From: Campylorhamphus procurvoides
Taxonomy: Eukaryota; Chordata; Aves; Passeriformes; Dendrocolaptidae
Direction: 5' to 3'
DNA length: 64,000 nucleotides
NCBI GenBank assembly: GCA_013396655.1
Contig: WBMV01000259.1
Span: 435,392 to 499,391, forward strand
Within the stretch, counting starts at the first letter, position 1, and every line of letters starts with the position of its first letter. The notes beneath the pieces are model-generated. The model was not told the DNA's origin. It saw only the letters and a list, made by a program, of their open reading frames with translations, and ran no database searches. Both the position numbers and the translations under genes were made by a program. Positions 15,001-63,400 of this stretch are shown here, piece after piece.

Positions 15001-16980
15001 TTGATAGGCACAAAAGTTATTATGGAAATGTTTCACAGCTGTGTGTAATCCATGTACATGGAGGGATAATGTTGTCTGAGGGATGTTGTGCATATATCTT
15101 GCTCTGGGATGCAGATTATTTTCTGTAAACCTAAAGCCAAATTAATATAAATATTTAATATTTGGCTTATTTGTCCTCATTTGCATGCCTACCATGAACC
15201 AGACTAATACATAAATGATAACTGTGAGGTTTGTTGGACTGAATATGGTCCTGATCCCAGAATCCTGGACTCAGTAGAAAGATTTGTCAGCCTTACACAG
15301 GCAGAGGCATTGGGTTCTATCCAGAATTGTTTAGTTGCTTCTTTGGATGTTATTCTCACGTACTCATAGTCAAAGTAGAATTGTATCATGTTAGAGCTGA
15401 TAAATTTCTCCTGTGTTTTGGGTTTGTTGGGGGTTTTCTTAAGGTACAATTATGCAGATAGTTCAAATTATTTGAAGTTTACGTATAGCATCATTACAGG
15501 GACAAGTTACTGCAGCTCTGAAAGGCCAGTGGTTTACTGGTGAGATCTTTATAATATCTGTACAGTGAGGGTATAGATATGACAGTGATTTGAAGTTTCA
15601 GACTTGAATACTTTCATGTTCTGTGAATAAACTGAAGTTTTGAATGTGTTCACTGGGGTGTGAGAGATTGTTGTTTATCCTCTCTCTATGCCATCATCTG
15701 CAAATTGCTTAATAGCATAAATAAATGTTACATAAGTCTTCAGGTTTTCTTTTAAGCAGCAGAAGCAATGTTTAAAAAATAGTGGAAGGCTTTCATTTGT
15801 GGTTATTGTCCTGTTTGATTACCAGGTTAGATCTGCTGTTAATGTGCTGATTCTGCTCAGTGTCTTTTAAGATTTACTGATATTTTAATATGAGGTTAGG
15901 CCAAGAAATCAGTGTTCTTGAAGGAAAATACATTCTGGTTGTTCTTGCTGGCTGAAAACGGGATGGCTGATACTGTTAAACTCTATAATCTCTGCAGCCA
16001 CAAGAGGCAGTGCTCTGATGGACACTGGCACTGGATCTGCTCAGGGGGAAGCCCCTAAAGCACAGCAGCCTTCAGCCTGCACAGGAACCATCCTGGTGCC
16101 CAGGGATCCACAGTGATCCCCCTTCACAAGGCTGGGGGATGTGGAGGCAGGTGTAGAGACAGGGCCAGGAACTGCCAGGTGTGTGTTAAGCTAAGCCTGG
16201 CTGACCATGTTGCAGTCTCCCAGTAAGTCTGTCCTGCTCCTGAGCACTGGAGCAGAGGGCAGGGCATGTTGGCAGTACAGGTGACACTGTGCCCCGGGGC
16301 AGTGCTGACCCAAGCCAGGCTGATGCAGGAGCACCTCTGTGCTGCAGGACTCGGTGTGCTGGCCTCTGGCCTGACCAAACTGGGCCACATCAGCTGGTCC
16401 TTGCACACTTAGGGCAGTGTAAAGAGGATAAACCGTGGGTTCAGCAACCCTTGATTTTTCACTTCTGGCACATGTTTGTGTTGTGAGGTTGGGAAGCTGT
16501 CTCAGCATGTGGGCAGCACAAGTCATCTCTCTGCAAAAAACTACACTGAAGTGTCTTTACCATCTGAGGGGGATTCTGCTGATTAGATATTTTTTCATCA
16601 GTAGCCAACAAACTTTGCAGCTTGCAAAAGCAACGATTTATTCAGCTGGCATGGATTTGTGTTTTCTCTCGTTTCTCTCCTCTGTGTTAGACTTCCAAAA
16701 GTAAATTAATACTGGCATTGAGGCCAGTCCAAAATTTCCATGGTATTGCAGTCCTACTCGGTTAACTTTGATCACTTATGTAAGACTGGAGTAATTATGT
16801 TTGGTGTAGGACTGGTTTGCTGGAAGGATCTGAATGTGATTTTAATTAGCAAAAAACTTTGTCATCTCAGATTGATATAGCCAAAGACATTTTTCTTCCT
16901 TTTATGGCTGTTCATGTTTTCTACCACTTGAGTTTGTTTCCCTCTTAGCAAAATGAGAAAGAATCAAAAGTCTCTTGATC
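1..16980. other. Non-coding flank beyond the CHRNA7 3' end
   Basis: This 17-kb stretch shows only short open frames, the longest 159 codons at 13385-13864, and none has a recognisable domain or composition. I found no splice-linked set of exons and no clear repeat family. Visible items are the poly-G run at 506-525, an 11-bp perfect hairpin at 3280-3310 and an AT-rich imperfect hairpin near 15135-15170. A small exon of a neighbouring gene could be missed by eye. Confidence 0.6.
506..525 (+). repeat. Poly-G run
   Basis: G5, a single C, then G14. It could form a G-quadruplex and is a likely place for sequencing-length error. Confidence 0.9.
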
Positions 16981-18926
16981 TAAATCTTTTATTTGTACTG
17001 GACTGAAAAGGTATTGAGTTGCTTATATGACAATCAGTACCTGACAGATGTGACATCTTTCTAATGCCCTTTATGCAATGTTTCTTAATGTAGAAAATAG
17101 TATAACAAAAGGAAAGAAAACCTGGGGCTTTGGTTTACCTTCTTTTCTTGTGTTAAAGAAGGTGCAGAGTTGAATTGTCACAGGTGAACTGAGACTGCAT
17201 CCTGCAGCTAGAGAATGTAAAGAGAATTTAAAGAAACCTTTAAAAAAAGTCTTACATAGTATTATCAATTCCTATATAAAATAATTTAATATTTTAAATA
17301 CTATTTAAATAATTTATCTGTATTTATACTAACCTTTTTAAATTTTATGGTTGGAGCTTTTTTGGCATTAACACTTAAATAAATTTTTTTAAATATTAAA
17401 AAGTCTTTTAAATATTCAATACAATTCAATATAAAACCAGAAAAAGTAATATACATTGTTCACACATAGTATTGTACATGACAGCTGAGCTCTAGAGTGA
17501 GCTTTTGAATTTGTCAGCAAGTCATAGCTTAGTTGTGGGGAACCACTTGCTTATCCTCTCTCTGGACTCTGAAGATTATAACAGATCCTTACCACCAATA
17601 TGTAGTCTTTAATATTATATACACAGACTGTACACAGTATTTAATTTCCATCTCTGTGCCCAGAATTGTAAATAAATATTTTTTTCACAGCATTTAGATC
17701 AAAATATTGTTTAGCATACACAAATATATCTAAGACGCACACAGTTTGACAAGAAACATACCCATTTTGCTCAGCTCAGTTACAGGGAAATGGTGCAAAA
17801 GAACATAATGGAGGAGTAGTCACTGTTATATTTAAAATGTATAATAAACTTATTAGCAGAGGTTGTGTTAACAGTGGGAAGATGAGGATTCCCTTGTCCC
17901 TTGGGGCATTGCCATGAATCCTGCCAGCACTGAGGGCAGGACGTGGGGGGCTCACAGCTCCCTTGTCCCACCCCGGTGTTTGCTGGCCGTGTGACAAACT
18001 CAGGGTTCCAGACTTTGGCTGGCCTTCACTAAGGCCAAGCACCAGCTCCAGTTTGTAAGCACTGGCATGTCTGTCACTGATAAAGAAGTTTCCTGTCAAA
18101 TTGTAACCTGCTTTCTCCAGCCTCCTGTATTTGGCAGGATGATTTCTACAGATACTGTGAATGGACTCAGGTGGAAAGAGAGGGACTCTCATGCTTCCTA
18201 TATTACATGCATCATGTATTATGATTCCAATAGTCACGTCCCATTGTGCAAGACAGTCCTCAAAGGTCTTCATTTCTTCTTGCAAAATTATTCTCCAAGA
18301 GGACCCCAAAACTTTAAAAAGACTAAATGGAACACTCTATATAGCTACTTAGAGATACTTGCAGCAAGAAAAAATACCAATGCAAAGGAACATTTACACC
18401 AGGAATTCCAGCCTAGGAACATTACTTAGAAGAGCAGCACGTGCCATGTGGAATGTGTAGCTCACAAAATGAACAGAGGAACAAAACTCACATCTCAGAT
18501 TTTGGACACAGTTTCCCATTCATATGCAACCTACAAACTAGAAACTACTTGCAGGAATTATTACACAGCTTATTCTTAATTCTTGTTCCTGAAAACATAA
18601 CTTCTTCATAGCTAATTCTGAGATATGGTTTCAGGATGAGCTTTCAAGAAGGTTCTGAGTGGTTTGCTCGTGTCTTTGCAGTGTAAGGTTTGAATGCACC
18701 TTCAGGAGGACAGAACTCACAAACTCTGAGAAATGTCCTGCCTTCCTTTCACTCCTCCTGCCCTGCCTCGGGCATGAAGGTGTTTGCACAAGGTGTTCCC
18801 TCAGGTGATGGACTGTACCTGTGGTGACTCTGGGCTTGGTTTATGTGACATCTGAGTCTCCTGCTCTCAGGGGAGCAGACTCTGAAAAGGAAATCGTTAC
18901 CTTGGGAGAGCAAGCATTTCAGTCAC
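16981..18926. other. AT-rich 3' flank or extended 3' UTR of CHRNA7
   Basis: This stretch contains a very AT-rich block at 17264-17460 and UTR-like sequence at 17.6-17.75 kb. A chance 177-codon minus-strand frame lies at 17776-18309. It may be part of a long 3' UTR or simple flank; the sequence does not decide. Confidence 0.4.
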
Positions 18927-18973
18927 TTTATTTTAATCCAGCTTAGAAGAGAGACTGAGGCCTTGAGTTTATT
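18927..18973 (-). terminator. Candidate CHRNA7 poly(A) signal pair
   Basis: Two minus-strand AATAAA hexamers lie 41 bp apart, at 18973-18968 and 18932-18927 (the latter in AAAATAAAGTGAC). They are about 1.6 kb after the stop codon. Paired hexamers are common at used cleavage sites, but use here is not shown. Confidence 0.35.
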
Positions 18974-19426
18974 TCACAGCAAAATCAGGGTGCAACAGAC
19001 CTCTGTCTGTGTCTCTGAAGACCTCAGCCAAAAAATGGGGATTTTGTAGGATAAAACAAGCAGCCAGTGCTAAAGTAATCCTCCCCTCATCTTTTACCAC
19101 CTCTATCACTGGTTAGGAGCACTGGTGTGCCAGCAAGGGGCTAATTCTCAGCTATTTTGTACACACAAAATTTCAGGTCCTGGGATTCTCAGCTCACCCT
19201 CTTTTGTTAAGACATCAAAGTCACATCAAAACTAAGCATGTTCTGACAAGAGAATTTCAGAATCAGAAATAACAAAAAGTGATGAACTATCAGCTTTGCC
19301 TTCGCAAAAGTCTGTCTAGACTTAGGAGAATTTGTATTTAAGTCTTAACCTTTCCTTGGATGTATATGCTATGTATATATAAATATATATTTATACAGTT
19401 CATAGTTTATATCAGACCCGAAAAGC

Positions 19427-19432
19427 TTTATT
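19427..19432 (-). terminator. Candidate CHRNA7 poly(A) signal, proximal
   Basis: TTTATT on the plus strand reads AATAAA on the minus strand, in the context GAATAATAAAGC, about 1.1 kb after the stop. Downstream in the mRNA sense the sequence is AU-rich. It is the first canonical hexamer I found after the stop codon. Confidence 0.35.
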
Positions 19433-20536
19433 ATTCATTAGTACTCATCTGATGATAAACTGAGCAGAAAAGGTGCAGTTTTCTTGTAAAGACAATGTTA
19501 GGGTGACTCAACAAAAGGGGTTCTATAAAAGGCTAAGTACACAACAGATCAAACATTTAATTTATAAACGAAAACCTTCCTCTCAGGATTTAATGGCTTC
19601 TTTTTGCCTTAGATTCTTCATTTATGCTTAAGCCTGTACATGACACTGAGTTACTTTTTTCCACACTGGAATGTGGTTAACAATAAAGAGACAAGTGGGG
19701 GGGTTGTTGGGGTTTTTTTAAATAAGTGATGATAAAGGCATCATAAATCAATCATTTTTCTTTTTGATAGTTAAAAAGGTCACCAGCTGAAGAATGCCTT
19801 TCTGGGGAGAGGACAGTTGTAGTAAACACTGCAAAAATTACTGTGAAGCCTGCTTGAAAAATTCAGGCCAAATTTCTAGGTCAAATCCAGAAAGATACAG
19901 AAGGACAAGTCATGTGGTGTGTCCTCTTAACTTTCAGGTTTCTGATTCAGAATTCTGAAAGTCATTTCTGCCCATTCAAAGTGCATGGAGGGAGTTACAG
20001 GCTGAGTGGTGGTGAGGGCGCTGGAGAGCCACGTGTGACAGCTCACTGGGAAGCAGTAACCGAAACCCAAACTATGTCTCCCTTTTCTCTCTGCTGTTTG
20101 AGCATCCATTTGGATCTAATCCTCTCCTAAACTTCAGTGTTTATGATCACTCATTCAGATGGTTAAGGTGGACCACAGGTTATCTTTTAGAACAAGGTCT
20201 GAAAGAAGTGACATTGCCCACCTCTTATTTTGTAATAGCCAGTTCAAAAATGTGTAAGAGATGGTGGTGCAATACCCTGTCATTCTGAGGGGACTTGCAG
20301 CCACCTTGCATTTTCCACAAGAGTGCTCTGAGGAGCTGTGCACAGGCAACCCAGAGAGAAATCCTTGGCTTCCCTTCCAGAATGGTGCTGTTCTCCCAAA
20401 AGGAACTCGGGAGCAGAGAGGGGGGCAAAAGAAAAGTGGAGAATGAGAAGCAGTGCACTCATTAAAAACAAGCTATCAAAAACCCCACATTCTTATTTGC
20501 TACATACCATTCAGAGAAGCAGGTTTTAGTTAGGAG

Positions 20537-57017
<36,481 letters not shown>

Positions 57018-57180
57018 CCCGGCAGCGCCGGAGCCGCCAGGGACGGGCGGGCACGGCGACAGCGACAGCGGCTCCTCCCGCCNCCCCGAGCCGCCCCGGC
57101 CGCAGGGGAGGCAGCGCAGCCCCGCGCAGGATGCGGAGCGGTGGGCGGGGGACCCGCGTTATAGAGCTGGGAGCGGGGCC
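57018..57180 (-). promoter_or_regulatory. CHRNA7: Predicted CHRNA7 leader and core promoter
   Basis: The minus strand upstream of the ATG is GC-rich. It contains a GC box (GGGCGGGG on the plus strand at 57143-57150, a likely Sp1 site that also resembles an EGR-type site). A TATA-like CTCTATAACG lies at about 57157-57166. If that element is used, transcription would start near 57130 and give a leader of roughly 110 nt with no upstream ATG. One N at 57083 interrupts the leader. The transcription start is inferred, not seen. Confidence 0.5.
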
Positions 57181-57430
57181 GCCCCCTGCCCGAGCCCCGG
57201 CGGGGAGCCAGGGGTGCCAGCGCAGGGCAGGGCAGGGAGCACAGCCTGCCGCGCTGGCCCGAAAGCCAAGGGGCATCAGGGCCCCCAGGCACACGGAGCT
57301 GCGCCCCAGCTGCCCTGCCCTCCTCGGCACGGGGGCTCGGTCACCCTCCTTGGCCACCGGCAGCTGCTCTTGTGGAAGGCATGGGTTAGCCCGAAGGGCA
57401 CGATAAGCCCTGCCGGGGGCCAGGGGAAGG

Positions 57431-60400
57431 CAGCCAGAGCCCTGCTGGCCTAGGCCAGGAGCTTGGCTTAGGTCACATTTAGGGGAGGAGGGCGACAGCC
57501 AAAATGATGTTGCACATGTGGCTGTTAAATCCCCAGCAGATGCAGGGCTGGGGGCTCAGGTGCTAGATGTTCTGTCTAGATATTGGAAAGACAGCCATGG
57601 CCATGGGGCTTTGTTTTTAGTGCTTGACAAACACATGACAGAAAAAATGATGCCCAAGCTCCTGCATGGTGCGGGTATAATGCATCACAGTTGGAAAGTT
57701 GGCCTAGAAAATTCAAGGCATTTTGTTGATTGGTTCCCATTTGCAACTCTAAGCACATTTTTGAGACCTTGCATGGGTTCTTTCAGTTCAAATCCCTGTC
57801 CTTCAAATCCACTTGCTGTATTAAATCAATGTCCAAGGCAGCTGCACTTAAGGAAAGATGGTATTGAAGTGTGTCCTCATTTGCAAGGGGTAACTAAATG
57901 CTTGTTTTCCAAATAACCATCAAAGAGCAGTTTATTAGTCCATGCTAATTCTCAGCTTTAAAAATCCAGGTTATTTCTTTAGGTTTAAGCACTGGCCTAA
58001 TTTACATAGCTATTGTTTAAGTATTTTTAAATGTTGAGCACAAAACCAGATGAAACTGGGGCCAACCCAAGTAGCCCAGTGTGCTGGTGCATCGTGTTCC
58101 AGCTGTAACCTACAGGAGGGCTGAGACATTCCCCCTCTCAAATGAGACAACGTGCCAAACAACTTTACCAAGGGGTAGTGGAGACCAGCAAGTGGCAAAG
58201 GTACCTCTCCAAAAGCCAAGTCACAGCTGATATTTTTTGGTTTGTGGTGGGTATTTTTTTCCATGAGATCTTGACCTTTTTGGACCAGCTAGCAGACAGG
58301 AGCGAGTTGCTAGGGGAGCTCCCTGTTATTTGCAGAAAAAACAAGTGTTATTATTCATTTGTACTTCAACCTTCCCATGGCAGTGCTCTTATATCTGGAT
58401 TTTTGCCTTGTCTCATTTGGGAAAGGAAACTCATTTTCTTTCCTCCTACTCCAGTGTTACCCACTGCTGTTTTGGCACAGGTGCCCCAGATATTTTTGGG
58501 TGTACAGTAAACAGCATTAATTGTTCAGGCAAGAATCTGGAGAGGAAATCTGCAGTTCATGGCTGACCTCTACTGTTGGCTCATTTTTTTGCTCTCCACG
58601 TCGCTTTGTTAACAACTGCCTCACCCCGGTGATAAAGGCGCTGGAAGGTGTGCACAGCCCAAGGGCTTCAGGGCTCTGTTACGGGTAAACCCATCAGGCC
58701 ATGGTGCTGAAACCCCAAATTCCGGTAGTATAAGCACGGAAAGAATAATTTGTAACTATTTCTTTGACAAATTTTGATTTATTTTTGACTTTGGCAGTCT
58801 CGTTTGCTGTTGATGTTGGCAAATTGAATTTTATATGCACTTCAGAAATTCTTGTCTTTTAAGCAATCAGCACCCCAGCTCGTTGATGAAACTGTGTTCA
58901 GTCAGGTGCTTTCCTGCTAAAGGTTTTACCTTTCTAGTCAGAGGTTCTGGTGTGAATGCAGGACAAGGTCGTATCTGCTTTCTGTAGTCGTCCTGGCTAA
59001 TAAAAGTGAACTTCACAAACATTTATGTGGGTTGCTTGTGTAGATCCTGGCAAAGAAAGATTAACAAACCCTATACTGAAGTCCTCTCAAAGCCTTTGTT
59101 TATGACACAAGTTATCTTTGTAGAATCTGGTATTCACAACTTCCAAGCAAGCCGTGCAGTCTGTGGCCAGCAGAGGCTTTTTGCTTTGCCTCCAGTGCCC
59201 ACTAGAGGCAAGACCCATTCGTTTCTGAGCTTTGATTCTTTCTGTTGTATGCCATCCAGCCAGGTGGTTTGGAGACAGCTATTTCCCCTCCCTAGGTGAT
59301 AACTTCTTAGAGACAATGAGGAATGTAAGTTCGTTTTACGGTTACAGGCTGTAGAAACCAGTGTGAGTCTCCCAGCACACCTCCCACAGCTGGGTGTTTG
59401 CCAGAATATGAACAAGCCACTGATGCCAGTTTGTTTCTCATGTACCTCAGGCATAATTAGAGATGGCCAATTGTGTGTCTCTCTATCTGTGAATAACCAG
59501 TGTGCTCAAGGAGATCATATATCAAGGTCAGGCATAAGAAATGGTGTGTGTCCATAGCATGCAGCCAATACCAGCATGCTCTCTATTGTTCCTTTATCTG
59601 GTAAGCAAAGACGTAAATACATCCTTGTACAAAAGGCAGAATCTTCATTCAAGAACTGTTTCAGGTCTGGTTTGAGTCTGAGACACAGAGCTATCAGAGA
59701 AACAGCTATAGGGTTCTGAATTAATGTGTCTGTAGAAAACACCCTCATCACAAACAACACAAGATGTTTGTTTATACACAAAGATTACCTTCCTACTCAT
59801 TACCTTTGTAGTTATTTAAAAGGCTAATCTCATACACTGATCAGTTCAAAGAGCCAGGGACCGAAGAGCTTTCAGAATGACTCGTGCAGTCTTGACAAGA
59901 TGTCGCAGTTGTCCGGGGGTTGTAGTATCCTGGAATTGTGAGGAACATCCTCTTCTTCTCTTTGCACTGGTTTACAGAAGAGCAAAATCTTGCATCTTCC
60001 TAATGTGACAGAAGGTGATAAAATAGGCCTGAGGTGAGGCTGATAGTGAAGAAGTGACCATCTTATACTGTGTGTTATGTGCTTGATTTTTTTTTTCTGT
60101 AAAATGCCTTGAAGCAATATATTCTTTCTTCCTTGCAAGAGGTACCAGGTAGTTTTGGTGTTGAGTTTTCTATTGAGGGATGAATTAATGATCTGAAATC
60201 TGTGTAACTAATGAATAGGGCCCGTGGTCGCTTGTATAATGCAACCGTCTTTCAAAACTCATTCTTGCCCTTTATTACCATTAGCATACACTCACATTAA
60301 AGTGTGAGCACATTAAACTCCAGTGGCAGCACCACTGCCTTACTGTGAATGAGAAAGCTCCAATGGGATAACAACTACAGAGATTCTCAGCATTATCTGC

Positions 60401-63400
60401 CCTACAGGTGCTTTTCTCTGTACAAAGAAATAGCCCAGGTTTTCAATGACATCATGCTTAGCACATTCACACTTTGATTTCTGTATGAGGAATTATCATT
60501 CCTCTCATTTCAGCCTCTGTCAGGTCCTTCAGAGTCATTTTGTAATTCCAGACCTTGGCATTTATTTATCACTGACATACAATTCACATTACAGATTCAC
60601 TTTGCCTTCTTTTTGGATGAGTCAGAAAAACAGAAAGTTGGCAAAACAGCTTTTCTTCACCCTGGTTAATTTTAAATAACTACGTAATTTGGGGTTCACA
60701 GAAGCTAATTAAAGTTGACAGGAAATCTGCATTTCAGGCCTGCAGCTTTAACAGATCCTCATCTATAAGCATCTGACGATCAACCTTATTTATCTTGTCC
60801 TAAAGCAACAAAGTAGAAATTTTTCTTTGCTAGAAAAATTACCATCTGCTGCAGTTTTTATAACTAACATGAATTCTACAAAAAATAGTCATTTGGTCAG
60901 TAAAAACCATTCCAATAAGGCCACTGACCACAAAGCTAAGCTTTAACCCTTTCAAAGACAATGTTGCATCAAAAGTGAGAGTAAATGCATTTAAATTTTG
61001 GTCTTATAGTTGAGTCAGGGGACAAGGGACAAGTCAATCTTGCAAAGCCAGATTTCTGCAGACAAGATTTCTAAAAAGAAAAGGAGTCAGGGTGCACTTG
61101 TGTGCTAGAGAATACTGAATTTTAGCCTTCAGAATCCTAATGGTTTAGCTGCAGTTCATCAAATACGTACATTTTTAATATAGCTATGGGGAAAGAATTT
61201 TTCATTTTTGGGGGTCCCAGCATTTTGTCTTGGAATGCATGGATTGCAAATTTTCTGCTGCATTTCTTACTTTGCATAAAACCAGCATTCCCTCCTATTC
61301 CTTCCCAGCTTCTCCTGCAAAGTCTCACTCCTGAAACGAATCAGCCCAGTCCCTGTATGATTTATTTTAACTAGTCACTGGTGAAGGTGAGTTTGATGTT
61401 TTTCAAGCATGTACAGCCACAAACATCACGGATCACCCTCTGTTTCAAAGCAGCCCCTGTCCCTGCTCTGGCACAGCGCAGTGACAGCAGCAGAAGGCTG
61501 CAAAGGGGCAGATGCCACGCTGAGTCACTGGAGATGGCAGAGGAGGAATTCATCCCTCTGGGCACCGTCACTGGCAGCCAGTGGTGGCTGGGTGAGAAAT
61601 GCTGTCTCCAGCCAGCTGGTGACAGTCCTTCTTGGAAAGTGTTGCAAATGGGAGCATTAGAGAATGGGGGAAAAATGAATAATTTTTGTTGTCAGAAAAC
61701 AGCTTATTTGGAGGCTGTGGAGCCTTTAGAGACTGGAAGATTTGTCAAAATGAGATTCCGTAACTGGACTCAAAGAAACTCTCAAAGCAGATGTCAGATT
61801 GTTGCAGTGATGAAGAGCTGTGGACCTTCCAGAGGAGAGACTGACACTATCTTAAATATGGGTTTTATTGGAGAATTCACTACAAATAATTCCACACACT
61901 GGATGTGACCCGTTTTACCTGGATCCCATAGACAGAGCCATGCAGAGCTCAGCACTGTGTGTGGAGCTCTGGAGAAGATGGGCTGTGCTTGTGGCGCCTT
62001 CAGGAATGCAGGCCACGTCATTCCGCATGGGCAGCACAGCATGGAGCAGCCCGTGCTCTGCTTCCCAAACGTGGCAAACGTGCCTGCTGGCTCCCACCCA
62101 GGCTTGCTGAAATGGCCAAGTGTGTGGGAGGAGTGGATGTCTCTTCCAGCTGGACCTGTGATGTTACTGTTTGTGACAGAGCGGGTGGGACTTTTCCCTG
62201 CTGGTTCCTGGTCTCAAAAGAGCAGCTCGTTCCATGAGCTGCAAGGCCAGGACCGCAGGTGGGGGTGCCGAGTGGCAGCAGCACCCAGGAGGAGGCACAG
62301 CTGCCCTCCAGCTGTTGGCAGGGCAGGGACACAGCCCTGGGCATCAGCCCCAGTGCCCAGCCCTTGCTGAACAGCCACGGGGCTGGGCTGGTCCCAGAGA
62401 GGGGACGGTGCTCTCCTGAGAGGGAATGCCATGTAATCGCATGTTTAAGTAGCACATAGAAAATAGAGCCCTCGGCCGTGTATGATACATCTCAGCACTC
62501 AAGTAAAGACTGCCTGATGGTCCCATCTCTGAAATAACCATTTCATGAGCAACCTGGGTGTCAGCAACCCCAACAGACACATGCAAAGAGGAAAGACTTT
62601 GCCAGTAATAAACCTGCCTTTGATTTTAGTGATAGTTAGCTCCCAAAATAAAACTTCTCTGTCTTCCAATAACATCAAAAGGGTTAGTCCTGGGTGAATG
62701 CAAACTGCTTTCAGTGTATTTTTCTTGAACTAGATATAAAAGACCACAGATAGTTCATACATTTATTATGGACAATTTTTTCTAAAACTTCTTTTTATTA
62801 TGACAGAGAGGATGAAAAAAGGGAGAATGGGGACATAGAGAGAGGAAGGAACTGTCTGTTTTTTTCAGTGATTTTAATTAGGCAGGAGGATTTTTCAAGC
62901 TTGGATAAGCGTTCAGGTGTTTGCTCAAGCATTTGTTTTGCAGAAGGAATTTTAGACCACTGATTGTTTTAATAACTAATTATAAATTAAAAGATATGAT
63001 TAAAATGAAGACCTGACTTAAATTTTGCCTACCATTTAAACCAGTGTGTTTGGAATGTCTCTGATGTTCAGAGCTGAACTTGCTTCACACAGCTCTAGGA
63101 GTTTGTTCTTCTGCATGTTTTGCTAGTGCACATATGAGAAGCCAAATCCTTCATTTTGTAACTCTGTTGGTCTGGAGTTTGATCCAGTTGGTATGTAATT
63201 AGAGCATGAAAAAATTATCATGCTTACCTGAGCCAGGCAAGTAAAACAACTTAGAGCAGCTAATGGAAAGCTTTCTGTTTTCCTATTTCAAGTTCGTGTT
63301 TTACTAGAGATATTTGGATATCCACACTTCTTTTAATGAAACTAAACTTTCTCAGATTTGTCTATTTTTGCTCTATACATAGCACATCCAACTAACTAAA

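Larger units (their letters stand above)
18927..20536 (-). other. CHRNA7: Probable CHRNA7 3' untranslated region (3' limit uncertain)
   Basis: The sequence directly after the stop codon must begin the 3' UTR. No splice acceptor-donor pair or coding similarity suggests another gene before canonical AATAAA hexamers on the minus strand. These lie at 19432-19427, 18973-18968 and 18932-18927. Longer forms reaching about 17 kb are possible, because further AATAAA hexamers occur at 16993-16988 and 16642-16637 and ATTAAA-type variants occur near 17.6 kb. I cannot choose between them without transcript data. Confidence 0.5.

Noticed and set aside
17776..18309. 177-codon minus-strand open frame in the sense orientation downstream of CHRNA7
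   Set aside because: It has no recognisable domain and lies in probable 3' UTR or flank. Its second half is rich in proline, serine and glycine from GC-rich DNA. Length is within chance for 64 kb in six frames.
61381..61908. 175-codon plus-strand open frame upstream of CHRNA7
   Set aside because: No domain, no family resemblance and no splice-linked neighbours; treated as chance.
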